Of a stretch of 64,000 nucleotides of DNA, positions 33,890 to 42,831 are shown piece after piece; position 1 is the stretch's first letter; the number at the start of each line of letters is the position of its first letter. The stretch covers positions 62,001-126,000 of the forward strand of contig JADKKI010000072.1 in NCBI GenBank assembly GCA_016720595.1, read 5' to 3'. The notes beneath the pieces were generated by a model. That model saw nothing but the letters and a program-made list of their open reading frames with translations, had not been told where the DNA came from and ran no database searches. Source of the DNA: Myxococcales bacterium (GTDB lineage Bacteria > Myxococcota_A > Polyangia > Haliangiales > Haliangiaceae). The position numbers and the translations under genes were made by a program.

Positions 33890-34735
33890 ATGCGAATCCA
33901 TCATCTGAATTGCGGCACCCTGTGTCCCGTAGGCCAACGTTTGGTTGACGGCAGTGGCACCCTGTTTGCGAGGGGGCGGCTGGTCTGCCATTGCTTGCTC
34001 ATCGAAACCAACGGCGGTCTCGTCCTGGTCGACAGTGGGCTTGGACTCGACGACATCGGCAGTCGAGGCAAGCGTACGGGCCGGTTCTTTCCGCTCCTGA
34101 GTGGCGCCACGCTCGACATCGAAGAAACCGCCGTGCGCCAGGTCGTGCGACTTGGCTTTCGTGCAACCGACGTCACCCACATCATCCTCACTCACCTTGA
34201 CGTGGACCATGCCGGAGGAATCGCCGACTTTCCGAACGCCACGGTGCACGTCTCGTCGAGCGAGCATGCGGCTGCCATGGGGGCACAAGGCTTCGGCGAT
34301 TCGCAACGCTATCGACCGGTGAACTGGTCCCACCAGCCGAAGTGGGCCCTACACGAAACCGCCGGGGAACGCTGGATGGGCTTTGACGCCGTGCACGCGT
34401 TGGAAAAGACTGCGTCGCTGGAGGTCCTCTTGGTCCCCCTCGTCGGCCATAGCCGAGGTCACTGTGGCGTTGCGGTGCGCGGTGCGAACAACTGGCTGCT
34501 TCACTGCGGCGATGCCTACTATTTTCACGGAGAAATGGATCTGAACCGGCCCGTGTGCCCGCCGGCCCTGTCAGCGTTCTCGCGCTTCCTGCAGGCAGAT
34601 CGGGCGTTGCGCCTGACCAACCTGGAACGCCTCCGTGAACTCAAACGAACGCATAGCGAGATTGAACTGTTCTGTGGTCATGACGCGGTCGAGTTCGACT
34701 CCTTCCAGTCAATCAACCAGCCTAGGGCAGGGTGA
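33890..34735 (+). CDS. Metallo-beta-lactamase fold hydrolase, lactonase-like
   Basis: The 281-residue product from ATG 33890 has the MBL zinc motif THLDVDHAGG (HxDxDH) near residue 102, an N-terminal strand CHCLLIETNGGLVLVDSGLG, a second His region PLVGHSRGHCGV near 190, HCGDAYYFHGEM near 204 and FCGHDAVEFD at the end. This layout is that of AiiA/AttM-type N-acyl homoserine lactonases and related esterases, so quorum-signal degradation is one possibility. The codon use has many A- and T-ending codons, unlike its neighbours, suggesting acquisition by transfer. It stands alone. Confidence 0.85.
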   Translation: MRIHHLNCGTLCPVGQRLVDGSGTLFARGRLVCHCLLIETNGGLVLVDSGLGLDDIGSRGKRTGRFFPLLSGATLDIEETAVRQVVRLGFRATDVTHIILTHLDVDHAGGIADFPNATVHVSSSEHAAAMGAQGFGDSQRYRPVNWSHQPKWALHETAGERWMGFDAVHALEKTASLEVLLVPLVGHSRGHCGVAVRGANNWLLHCGDAYYFHGEMDLNRPVCPPALSAFSRFLQADRALRLTNLERLRELKRTHSEIELFCGHDAVEFDSFQSINQPRAG

Positions 34736-34964
34736 CCTGACGCGACAGCCCGACGAGCAAGGAGCCCCGCCCGGGTCTCCGGCCGCGGGTCGCGGCCCGT
34801 AGCAAGTGGGCGGCGTCGGCGAAACCGGATCGCGTCGGAGCTGGCGACGCTATCGATGTAGGCAGCTGTCACGTAGCAGCTGCGTGAACAGGCGAGGTGT
34901 CGTCGCGCGCATGGCTTCAGCGTGACTGGCTGCGCCGGGACGACAGCGAAGCGCTCGAGTTCAG

Positions 34965-35501
34965 CTACTTCCAGATCAGCTCGTCGCTCTCGTCGTCCAC
35001 GAAACAGCCGCCAGCGGTCGTCACGCCGAAGCTGCGGCAGTTGAAGTCGAGGACGATGTAGCCCTCGTTGGTCATGCCGGAGACCTTTGCGGCGCCGAAC
35101 AGCCCGCGCAGGTCGGCACCGTCGCGACCGAACAACACGTAGCGCTGCACCGACCTGTCGTCCCAACGCTCTCTGCCGGTGCACGTGCTGCCGTCCTTGT
35201 GGGTGATGTGCGCTGTCTGATGAGACTTGCTGACGACGCGTTCGAGATTGACCGGCACGGCGAAGATCGTGTCAGGCGCCGAGGTCGAGGGGTATTCCGG
35301 CATCAGGCTGACCGGCGCGTCGAACGTCTGCTTCTTCTTGGCGCGATCGGTGTACGTGATCGCGATCCGATCGTAGCCCTTCATCGTGATCGACTTGTCG
35401 GTCGCGACGCACTCGCGGTCGCTCGAGCCCGCGGACGCGGTGCCGATCAACGAAGACGCCGTGAAGAGACTGGCGAGAAGTGCCACGTGCACGCCTGACA
35501 T
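34965..35501 (-). CDS. Secreted protein of unknown function
   Basis: ATG 35501 gives a signal peptide (MSGVHVALLASLFTASSLIGTASA) and a 154-residue mature part. It contains SSDRECVATDKSITMKGYDRIAITYTDRAKKKQTF, a middle TIFAVPVNLERVVSK, and a C-terminal part with KVSGMTNEGYIVLDFNCRSFGVTTAGG and CFVDDESDEL. Four cysteines could make two disulfides. The pattern suggests a small beta-rich periplasmic or extracellular domain. No family was recognised. Confidence 0.75.
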   Translation of the reverse strand: MSGVHVALLASLFTASSLIGTASAGSSDRECVATDKSITMKGYDRIAITYTDRAKKKQTFDAPVSLMPEYPSTSAPDTIFAVPVNLERVVSKSHQTAHITHKDGSTCTGRERWDDRSVQRYVLFGRDGADLRGLFGAAKVSGMTNEGYIVLDFNCRSFGVTTAGGCFVDDESDELIWK

Positions 35502-35698
35502 GCAGCAAGAACGTCCCAGGAGGGGTCCCTATTCACTGCCGCCCACCACCGTGTGCTCGTCGGACTCTGCGATCCATATGACGATCTGGCGGAGCTGAAA
35601 TGGGCGACTGTTGCCCGAAATTCGCTGCCTTTTCGTTAGCCGCCGCTCAACGTGCGACTCCGGGGCAAGCCGATACGTCCGTACTCGTAGCAGCCACC

Positions 35699-36163
35699 AT
35701 GCAGCCCCGGGCCGAATCCAGGAAATCTCTGAAGAGCGTGCCGCCACCGCATGCCCACCTCGTCAAGTTCAAGAGCGTGCCCCCACCGCATCCCCACCTC
35801 GTCCCATCGCGCCCCAACGAGGACGTGCCCACGACGAAGTTCGCCCGAGCGGAGGTCGACGTCGACGATACGGTGCCGGTCGAGCTGTACTCGCGACCGT
35901 ACGAGCGTGTCGAGGTCGAGTCGACACGCTACGAGCGACTCGACCTTCAGCGCGACTCGAGGCCGTACGAGTTGCTCGAGATCGAGCAGGAGATCGAGTT
36001 CTCTACAAGCTTCGACCTCGCTGCGCCCGATGAGATCGCGGCCGAGGTGACAGATCACGTCGTCAGCGCCCCGGCGCTGAGCATCGCGACGCGTCTATTC
36101 TTTGCGCTGCTACTGCTGAGCGCGCTTGCGACCGGCTTCTGCCTGGCGTTGCTCGTGTCTTGA
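35699..36163 (+). CDS. Repeat-bearing protein with a C-terminal membrane helix
   Basis: From ATG 35699 the product is 154 residues. The N-terminal part carries a tandem copy of KSVPPPHxHLV (SLKSVPPPHAHLV then FKSVPPPHPHLV). The middle carries three copies of a RPYER/TRYER-type unit (SRPYERVEVE, TRYERLDLQ, SRPYELLEIE). An acidic stretch and a single helix (ATRLFFALLLLSALATGFCLALLV) close the protein. The cytoplasmic part is therefore a repetitive linker anchored by its tail. An upstream start at 35600 would add unrelated sequence. No domain was recognised. Confidence 0.65.
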   Translation: MQPRAESRKSLKSVPPPHAHLVKFKSVPPPHPHLVPSRPNEDVPTTKFARAEVDVDDTVPVELYSRPYERVEVESTRYERLDLQRDSRPYELLEIEQEIEFSTSFDLAAPDEIAAEVTDHVVSAPALSIATRLFFALLLLSALATGFCLALLVS

Positions 36164-36318
36164 TGCGCGAGGTCGGAAACCGCTTGGCTGCCGATGTCGG
36201 CCGGAGCGGCGCGGCGCCGATATCGGACTGCGGTCGCCGAGTAGGCCCACCGTCGTTCACGGTGCTCGCCGCTGCCGTTCGTGGCTCTTGGGATCAGTTC
36301 CTCGCGTAGTATCGAGCG

Positions 36319-37020
36319 ATGCTGCTACGTCCGTGCTTGTCGTGCCGGCGCCACGTCGCGATCGCGGCGGTCTCGTGTCCGTTCTGCGGTGCCGCGCTAC
36401 AACCGGCCGCGACGCGTCCTGCTCTTCCTGCAGGTCGGCTCTCTCGCGCGGCGATCTTCGCCGGCACACTGTCGACGGCGGCGTGCTCGGGATCCCCGGC
36501 GCCACAGCCCTCGCCACCCGTACGCTCGGCGGCTGACGCAGGGCCAAACGCGATCGTGGTGGGAGCGCCCATCGATGCGCAGCCGAACGACGCCGAAGTA
36601 CCCGCGGATGCCGCCCCCGCCGACGCGCCCCCGAATCCCGCGCCACCCGCGGACGCGGCGGTCCAGGCGGTCGCGCCCGTCGGCGATGCGAAGCTACGCG
36701 GTCGGGTACTCGTGAGCGGCAAGCGTACTCCGCTGGGTGGCATCGTCGTGATCCTCCAGAGTGCTGTTCGCGAGGCGCGGACCACGACGACGGACCGTGC
36801 TGGGCGATACGTCTTCGACAAGGTGGTTGCAGACGAGTACGAGCTGAAGGTCGATCCAGACAGTAACGGCGGCTTCGGGATGGCCCAGGCGGTGATGGTG
36901 ACGCTGAAGGCGCGCCAGGCGAAGACACAGGATGTCCTGGTCGTGCCCGTGGCAGTACCCGTGCGCACGCCCATCCCGATGCCGTATGGCGCACCGCCCG
37001 CACGCCGGCGCGTCGTCTGA
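36319..37020 (+). CDS. Zinc-ribbon protein with carboxypeptidase-regulatory-like domain
   Basis: The 233-residue product begins MLLRPCLSCRRHVAIAAVSCPFCGAALQPA, a zinc ribbon with CxxC and CPFCG. A hydrophobic stretch (LSRAAIFAGTLSTAACSG) and a long Asp/Ala/Pro linker follow. From about residue 125 comes a beta-sandwich typical of CarboxypepD_reg/SdrD-like domains: AKLRGRVLVSGKRTPLGGIVVILQ, TTDRAGRYVFDKVVADEYELKVDPD. The hydrophobic stretch could be an internal signal or membrane anchor, putting the ribbon inside and the sandwich outside. This is an unusual combination for a short protein. Confidence 0.75.
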   Translation: MLLRPCLSCRRHVAIAAVSCPFCGAALQPAATRPALPAGRLSRAAIFAGTLSTAACSGSPAPQPSPPVRSAADAGPNAIVVGAPIDAQPNDAEVPADAAPADAPPNPAPPADAAVQAVAPVGDAKLRGRVLVSGKRTPLGGIVVILQSAVREARTTTTDRAGRYVFDKVVADEYELKVDPDSNGGFGMAQAVMVTLKARQAKTQDVLVVPVAVPVRTPIPMPYGAPPARRRVV

Positions 37021-37072
37021 CGACCTGTCAGGTCACGACGGCAGCACTCCAGCCAGGCACGGGGTGCGGAGG

Positions 37073-37921
37073 CTACGGGGCGCAGCCGCGCTCGCGCAGG
37101 CGCAGGCTGGTGCCGATCCGCGTCACGAGGGCGCCGCCGTCGGGTGACACATCGGCGTCCTCCCCATCCGCCTCGTACGGCGTGCCCGTGTCGAACATCG
37201 CGCCGATCGCGCCGCGGGTCGCGCGCCACACGTTTGGAGTGATGTCCTTCTCCTGGAAGTACAGCTCCAGGCCGTCCGCAGACACGGATGGGAACCAGGC
37301 CTCGGGGCCGATCATCACGGGCGCGGTGAACGGCATGGTGAGCGATGCGCGCTTCGTCGCCATCAGCGGCGACCCGGACGCGCCGGAGTGGTAGTAGACC
37401 GTGAGCCCGTCGGGCGAGAGGTCGAGGCTCAGAGTGTTCGTCGCCGTCAGTCCGAGTGGGGTCGTTGGATTGCTCCATGGGGCGGTCGAAGTCGCCCGCC
37501 GCGCTTCAAACGCCCTCACCGCCCCCGCCGAGCTCTGCCGGGTGAACATGAACGTCAGGCCGTCGGCCGTGATCGCGGGCTCGCCCTCGCTGTCCGATGT
37601 GTTGAAGCCGAGCATCGGCTCGAGCAACCCGAAGGGCAGGTTGGCGGCCGGCCGCGTCGCGCGGTAGAGGTCCCAGTCGCCGCCCGGTCCTTCGCTCGTG
37701 ACGTAGATCTCGAGAAGATCTGAGCTCAGCTGCGGCGCGCTGTTGTACAGGGCACCCCCGAGCGGTCCCAGGATGATCGGAGCGCCGAAGTCCGCCGCAC
37801 GCGCGCATGCGTCGCTCACCACGGCGTCCGATGCACCGGCATCAGACTTCGAATCCGAGATCCCGAAGACCACGTCACACCCGGTCGTCCCGAGCATCAT
37901 CGCGAGCAGCGGAAGGCGCAC
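37073..37921 (-). CDS. Lipoprotein with PD40/WD40-like propeller repeats
   Basis: GTG 37921 gives MRLPLLAMMLGTTGCDVVFG with a lipobox (TTGC), then a DSKSDAGASDAVVSDACA linker. Repeat elements include PQLSSDLLEIYVTSEG, PAITADGLTFMFTRQS, LDLSPDGLTVYYHS, PSVSADGLELYFQE and ADVSPDGGALVTRIG, each a PD40-type blade. It has 282 residues. Plan and motif style match the lipoprotein at 8963-9800, so these are paralogues. Propeller lipoproteins of this type often act as binding or scaffold proteins. Confidence 0.85.
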   Translation of the reverse strand: MRLPLLAMMLGTTGCDVVFGISDSKSDAGASDAVVSDACARAADFGAPIILGPLGGALYNSAPQLSSDLLEIYVTSEGPGGDWDLYRATRPAANLPFGLLEPMLGFNTSDSEGEPAITADGLTFMFTRQSSAGAVRAFEARRATSTAPWSNPTTPLGLTATNTLSLDLSPDGLTVYYHSGASGSPLMATKRASLTMPFTAPVMIGPEAWFPSVSADGLELYFQEKDITPNVWRATRGAIGAMFDTGTPYEADGEDADVSPDGGALVTRIGTSLRLRERGCAP

Positions 37922-38052
37922 GGACCGCAGTGTACACCGCGGGCGCGTTCGACGGCGCGCGTGCGGATGCCGCGGTACGCGAGCGAGAATGATCTCGCAT
38001 CTGCGGCGCGACGGACCCCGGCTCGCGCTCGGCGATCTGCGCCTCGATCGGG

Positions 38053-39762
38053 TCAAAACAGGATGTGGGTTCCGTTCGGAACCGACGGATCCTTCGATGG
38101 TGACGTCAGCGTCAACGTGGTGCCGTTGAGCTTCCAGGTAGCCTCGTAGCCGCGATCGCTGCAATCGGACGCGGGAGCCTGCGTCTCGCACTTGCTGGTG
38201 AACGATGGGGTGCACGCTGGATGGTCGGCGATGCTGCAGAACGTCGTGATCGTGTAGTTGGCCTCGGCATCACCGTCGCGCCCGCGCGTGTTGGTGTGCC
38301 ACTGGACGTCGAGCGAGGCGGTGAGCACTTGATCCGTGGTCTCGGCGTGGACCGCCTCGAGCTCGATGTAGCTCGGCTCTCTGCACGCGTCGTTGCCGCT
38401 CGGCGCGACGAACCATCCAGCAGGCGTGCGGAGCGCGATCGCGCAACCGGCCCCCGCCCCCCCCGCGCGCCCCGGCCCCCCGCGCCCCGCCCCCCGGCGC
38501 CCCGGCCCCCGGCGCCGGGCCCGCCCGCGGCCGGCCCCCCGCCCCCCCCGGGGGGGGGCCCCCGGGGGCCCGCCCGCCCCGGGCCCCCCCCCCCCCCCCC
38601 CCCGCCCCGCCCCCCCCGCCGGGGCCGCCCCCCGGCCCCCGCGGCGGGCCCCCCGGGCCGGCCGCCCCCGCGGGGGGGGGGCCCCCGCGCCGGGCCGGGC
38701 CCCCCCGCCGGCCCGCCGGCGCCCCGGGGGCCCGGCGCCCCCCGCGGGGGGCGCGGGCCCCGCGCCCGCCGCGCGCCCCCCCCGCGGGGCCCCGGCCGCG
38801 GGGGGCCGCCCCCCGCCCCGGGGCCCCCCCCCGCCCCCCGCCGCCGCCCCCGGCCCCCCCCGCCCCCCCCCCGCCGCCCCCCCGCCCCCCCCCCCCCCCC
38901 GGGGGCGGCGCCCCCGCCGCCCCGGGGCGCCCCCCCCCGGGCGCGCCCGCCGCCGCGGGCCGGCCCCCGCCGCCCCCCCCCGCCCCCCCGGCCCCCCCCC
39001 GGGCCCCCCGCCGCCGCGCCCCGCCCGCCCGCGCCCCCCCCCCCGCCGCCGGGCCCCCCCCCGCGGCCCGGCGCCCCGGCGCCCCGCGGGGCCCCCCCCC
39101 CCCCCCCCCCCGGCCGCCCGCCCGGCCCCCCCGGCCCCCCCCCGCGGGGCGCGCCCCCGGGCCCCCCCCCGGGCGGCCCCGCCCCGGGCCGGCGGCCCGG
39201 GGCCCGCGCCGGGCCCCGGCCCGCGCCGCGGGGGCCCCGCGCGCGCCCGCCCCGGCCGCCCCCCCCCGGCGCCCCCGGCCCCGCGCCCGCGCCCCGCCCC
39301 CCCCCCCGCCCCCCGGGCCGCGGCCCGGGCCGCCGGGGCGGGGGCGCCCGGCCGCCCGCCCCGCCCCCCGCCCCCCCCCCGGCCCCGGCCCGCCCCCCCC
39401 CGCGCCCCGCGCCCCCGCCCCCCGCCGCCCCCCCCCCCCCCCCCCCCCCGCCGCCCCCCCCCCCCCCCCCCCGCCCCCCCGCCCCCCCGCGTCGGATCCT
39501 GTTGCTGGACGACGTAAACCACGCCGAGCTGGAGCAGCGGCGCTTGGAGGCTCTTCGCGTCCGCGAACAGCTGGTCGTCATCGACGATCTGGCAGGTGTC
39601 TGCGGGCTGTTTCGCACAGTAGGCGTCGAGCGTGGGAAACGGACCGGCGAGGGGCTTGCCGAGCGTGGGGCCGATCGGCTCGGGCGGCCTGGTCGGTGGT
39701 GTCGGTTTCGGAGTCGAAGGGGACGAACAGCCGACCAGCGCGAGCACCACAGCGAATCGCAT
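38053..39762 (-). CDS. Lipoprotein gene interrupted by a block of pure G/C
   Basis: ATG 39762 begins MRFAVVLALVGCSSPSTPKP with a lipobox (LVGC, Cys12), a Pro/Thr linker and a normal domain start (FPTLDAYCAKQPADTCQIVDDDQLFADAK ... LLQLGVVYVVQQQDP). From 39491 to 38447 the sequence has no A or T at all, so the frame reads as poly Gly/Arg/Ala/Pro. Normal coding then resumes in the same frame: CAIALRTPAGWFVAPSGNDACREPSYIELEAVHAET to GTHILF at 38053. The ends suggest a genuine lipoprotein; the middle is either corrupt or extraordinary. Confidence 0.6.
   Translation of the reverse strand: MRFAVVLALVGCSSPSTPKPTPPTRPPEPIGPTLGKPLAGPFPTLDAYCAKQPADTCQIVDDDQLFADAKSLQAPLLQLGVVYVVQQQDPTRGGGGAGGGGGGRRGGGGGGGGGGRGRGARGGAGRGRGGGGGRGGRPGAPAPAARAAARGAGGGAGRGRGAGGAGGGRPGRARAGPPRRGPGPGAGPGPPARGGAARGGARGRAPRGGAGGAGRAAGGGGGGGPAGRRGAGPRGGARRRGGGRGRAGRGGGGPGGGPGGRGGAAGAGPRRRARPGGGAPGRRGRRPRGGGGGGGAAGGGRGGPGAAAGGGGGPRGGGRPPAAGAPRGGRAAGAGPAPPAGGAGPPGRRRAGGGARPGAGAPPPRGRPARGARRGGRGAAPAGGAGRGGGGGGPGAGGPPGAPPRGGRGAGRGRARRRGPGRRGAGRGGPGRAGGAGAGCAIALRTPAGWFVAPSGNDACREPSYIELEAVHAETTDQVLTASLDVQWHTNTRGRDGDAEANYTITTFCSIADHPACTPSFTSKCETQAPASDCSDRGYEATWKLNGTTLTLTSPSKDPSVPNGTHILF
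38447..39491. other. 1045-bp block containing only G and C
   Basis: Every base from 38447 to 39491 is G or C, with long C runs (up to about 22) on the plus strand and shorter G runs. Bases just outside are ordinary mixed sequence. The block lies inside the reading frame of the lipoprotein gene 38053-39762. Natural DNA of this length without A or T is not known to me, so a base-calling or consensus failure is the leading explanation; a real GC tract cannot be excluded by eye. Confidence 0.9.
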
Positions 39763-39857
39763 CGCAAGCAGCCTACATGATCGCTGGCTACGCGCGGTTT
39801 GCTTGGCAGCCCACAGGCCGCGCCTGCTGTCTCACCTCCCGCGGAACTCGGCCGACG

Positions 39858-40400
39858 TCATGAACGCGCCGACGCCGCGTCCCGGGCGAGTCGAGCGAGC
39901 GATTTGAGACCGACATTGTCGCGCGCCATCGCAACGCGAGCGTTCGGACACACCTCGAGCGCGAGCGCGACAGCGGCGGCCAGCATCGGATTCGTAGGCT
40001 CGTCGGCGCGAACCGACGGAGCTATCGCCTCCTGGCTTGTTGCCGTCACGACCTCCATCGGGCGCGCGAGAAGCTTGCCGCCTGCGTCGACGACCGCGAG
40101 AAAGCAGCCGCCGCGTTCGACTCCGACGATCGCGCCGATCTTCTCGGGCTGATCGCGCAGAACGCGCAGGGTGGGAATGCTGTCAGGCGTCGGCCGGATC
40201 TTCCGGATCCAGTTGAGCGAGGCGGCGACCGCCACCAGCGAAATCACGAAGAGGTACCGGATCCACTTCAGTGCGAAGTCGCTGCTCTGGAAGAGCATTG
40301 CGGCGAGAAACACGATGAGCAACACCGCGGTGCCCAACAGGATCGCCCGTTTCCGGGAGACCGTCTGGGCCGCGAGCGCCTTCAGCGCCTCGTCTCGCAT
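39858..40400 (-). CDS. Small two-helix membrane protein
   Basis: ATG 40400 gives a 180-residue protein. Two membrane helices lie at about residues 19-36 and 48-62 (ILLGTAVLLIVFLAAMLF, WIRYLFVISLVAVAASL). The soluble remainder (about 110 residues, from KIRPTPDSIPTLRVLRDQ) faces one side and contains GAIVGVERGGCFLAVVDAGGKLLARPMEVVTA and a helical end. It ends LARDAASARS. ATG 40415 would add five residues. No family was recognised; an intracellular soluble domain is likely. Confidence 0.65.
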   Translation of the reverse strand: MRDEALKALAAQTVSRKRAILLGTAVLLIVFLAAMLFQSSDFALKWIRYLFVISLVAVAASLNWIRKIRPTPDSIPTLRVLRDQPEKIGAIVGVERGGCFLAVVDAGGKLLARPMEVVTATSQEAIAPSVRADEPTNPMLAAAVALALEVCPNARVAMARDNVGLKSLARLARDAASARS

Positions 40401-40445
40401 AGCTCCTGCTATCACCGACTGGCCACCCGGTAGGCTACCGCAGCC

Positions 40446-40462
40446 CTGACCGGGGTTGCTCG
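40446..40462 (+). repeat. Dispersed intergenic repeat, partial copy 3
   Basis: CTGACCGGGGTTGCTCG matches the first 13 bases of the core CTGACCGGGGTTGA exactly, then diverges. It lies between the divergent genes at 39858-40400 and 40606. Confidence 0.65.
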
Positions 40463-40605
40463 AGGGCGATCGGACATCCCAGCGGCCTGACCCGGATCGG
40501 GTCGACGGCCTGCAACCGCCGTGCGGCTGACGCCCAGATCACCGCTGTTACAGGCATGTGGGCGATGGTAGGGGGAGATCTGGCCGCGATTCCGTAGGAT
40601 GTAGC

Positions 40606-42806
40606 GTGACCAAAGAGCTCGTGAGTCGCCAGGTCGAGACCGACCAGCGGGCCACGGAATCGGCAAACATGCCGGCGGGTGTGGAGCCGATGGTGGCGGC
40701 GTGCCGGGGTGACGTGGAGGCCTTCGCGGATCTGCTCCGCACGCTCCCCGGCCCACAGCGGGAGGCCGCGCTCGCTGCGGCGCATCAGCACTACGGTAAC
40801 GGCTTCGTCGCACAGGCGATGCAGCTCGGCGAGACAGCGAAGGACGGCGGAGACGACACAATCAAGGTCGACACCGCGATCACGCTCACACCTGCGCAAC
40901 GCGCTGCTGATCTGCTCTCCCGCCTCACGTCGGTCGACGCTCGGGTCGCGCGCTCCGAGCTCACGCGCCTCAAGAAGTTCCGCCCCAAGCTCGAGGGCGA
41001 GTTCAAGCAGTTTTGCATCGCGTACGGCTACGACGATTCGCAGAACTCGCGCGGGCTGTTCGTGCAGTACCTGGAGAACTCGAACCTCGGCGCCAAGAAG
41101 AAGGCGGTCACCGCCGATCAGCAGGCCAACGGCGCGATGCAGGTGCTGTTCACCGACATCAAGCCGGGCGAACGCCTGCCACCTACGGCGATCGGCCTGC
41201 GCGAGGCGCTCGATCCGCGCAACGAGCTCACCGATGACCAGCGCGAGAAGCTGAAGGGCATCGTCCTCGACGACGGTCGGACCGCGTTGCAGGCACGGCT
41301 CGAGGCGGAGCAGCTGTGGGCGACCAAGAAGATCAACCTGACCATCGATGTCAACGCGGCGTACGGCTCCGAGCGCCCGCACCTGGCGGCGTTCACGTCG
41401 GCCGCGCGCGACGCGGGGTACAGCCAGCAAGAGATCGACATGGTCACGGCCGGCGCGACACCCTCCCAGCTATGGCGACCGGTCGGGGGCGCGGAGGCGA
41501 TGCCCGCAACACTGCCCGACTACCAGAAGCAGTATGGCAGCGGAGCGCAGCGTCAGTTCCTCCTCGATGCCTCGCGGCTCGAGGACGCACGAGCCGCGAT
41601 CGCGCAGGGCATGACGCTCGCGCAGCTCGACGCCGCGCGAACGCAGCAGGCTACGACGCGAACTTCAAGAGCGCGATGACGAACGCGTCGGTGACCACGG
41701 TGGTCGAGGCGTACATCCCGATCGAGTTGCGCCCGGTGGTGGGCCCGATGCTCACGCGCCTGTGCGGAGCGGATCGCGCGCAGCGGAACGCGGCGTCGCA
41801 GGAGCTGCAGGCACTGATCGCCGACGCGAAGCGGCTGACCCCGGCGAACGCGAAGTCGCTGCGCAACGCGATCGATGGTCTGCAGGCGCAGTTCGGCATG
41901 GGGGCCGATCCGATGCTCGGCCTCCTGCGCGTGCAGCTCGACATGGCCGCGCAACCGGTCGGCGAACTCAAGATCGAGGACCTGACGCGAAAGCCGGTCG
42001 ACATCCTGAACCCGACCGTGGATCCGCGCACCGCGAACCAGAAGCAGGGCGACGAGATGGTGGAGAAGGCGGAGCGGCAGATCGAGCAGATCCGCGAGCA
42101 GCTCCGCGCAAAGCAGGAGGCCGGCGCCCTCGACCGCCAGGAGGCTTCGCGACTCTACGAGATGATGGGCGTGCTCTACAGCGTGTACCTCCGCGACTCC
42201 GAGAAGGCAGAGCACTGCCAGATGATGGCCCGCATGTACCGGAGCGATCAGCGCGAGCGCGCCGAGGCGACCAAGCGGATGGACGCGAAGAACCCGCTCC
42301 AGGGCGAGGTGCTGGTGTCGCGGCAAGCACCCGACGAGCCCACCTCGGTGCGCGCGACGAGCGAGGACGAGCGCGAGCTCCGGGAGATCGACGAGCAGAA
42401 CAAGGAGATGCTCGCGGAGGTCGAGGGCGAGATGTACCGCAAGTCGGCGGAGTTCCCCTCGGGCCAGCCGAGGTCGGTGCAGGGGTTCAGGTCCGAGCGC
42501 CCCGAGCTTCGCGAGTACACCGAGAGGTCGGAGACCGTCGAGGCCGCCAGCGGTGTGCTCTCCCTGATCAAGCTCGCGTTCGAGTGGTACGCGGCGGATC
42601 AGAACATCAAGAAGCTCGTCACGCGCCGCGAGCGCAAGGAGGAGCTCGAGGAGAGGATCAAGCGCGAGAACACGGTGAGGGTTCCGCCGAGCCCGGCGAA
42701 GCTTCGCGAGGCGATCGCATGGCTCGTCGCGCACCAGCACGCGAGGTTGGCTCAGAAGCTGCGGCTGGTGCTCGACGCCGCACTCGCGTTCTACGATTCG
42801 AAGTGA
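40606..42806 (+). CDS. Large helical protein of unknown function, frame broken near 41640
   Basis: GTG 40606 begins VTKELVSRQVETDQRAT. The first frame stays open to 41679 and ends in junk after about 41640; the second continues cleanly from about 41640 (AAGYDANFKSAMTN) to TAG-free coding up to TGA 42804. One missing base would give a protein of about 730 residues. It is mostly charged helix: LPGPQREAALAAAHQHYGNGFVAQAMQ near residue 45 and KAERQIEQIREQLRAKQEAG in the second half. The QxxxGNxxVxxAM pattern superficially recalls a motif in proteins associated with extracellular contractile injection systems, but the rest is not diagnostic. Confidence 0.6.
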
Positions 42807-42831
42807 CCCGCGAGGCCCCGGGGCGCGACAG

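Noticed and set aside
38221..39780. Long plus-strand open frame of about 520 codons, rich in Pro/Arg
   Set aside because: It is open only because the G/C-only block contains no stop codons on either strand; it has no recognisable domain.
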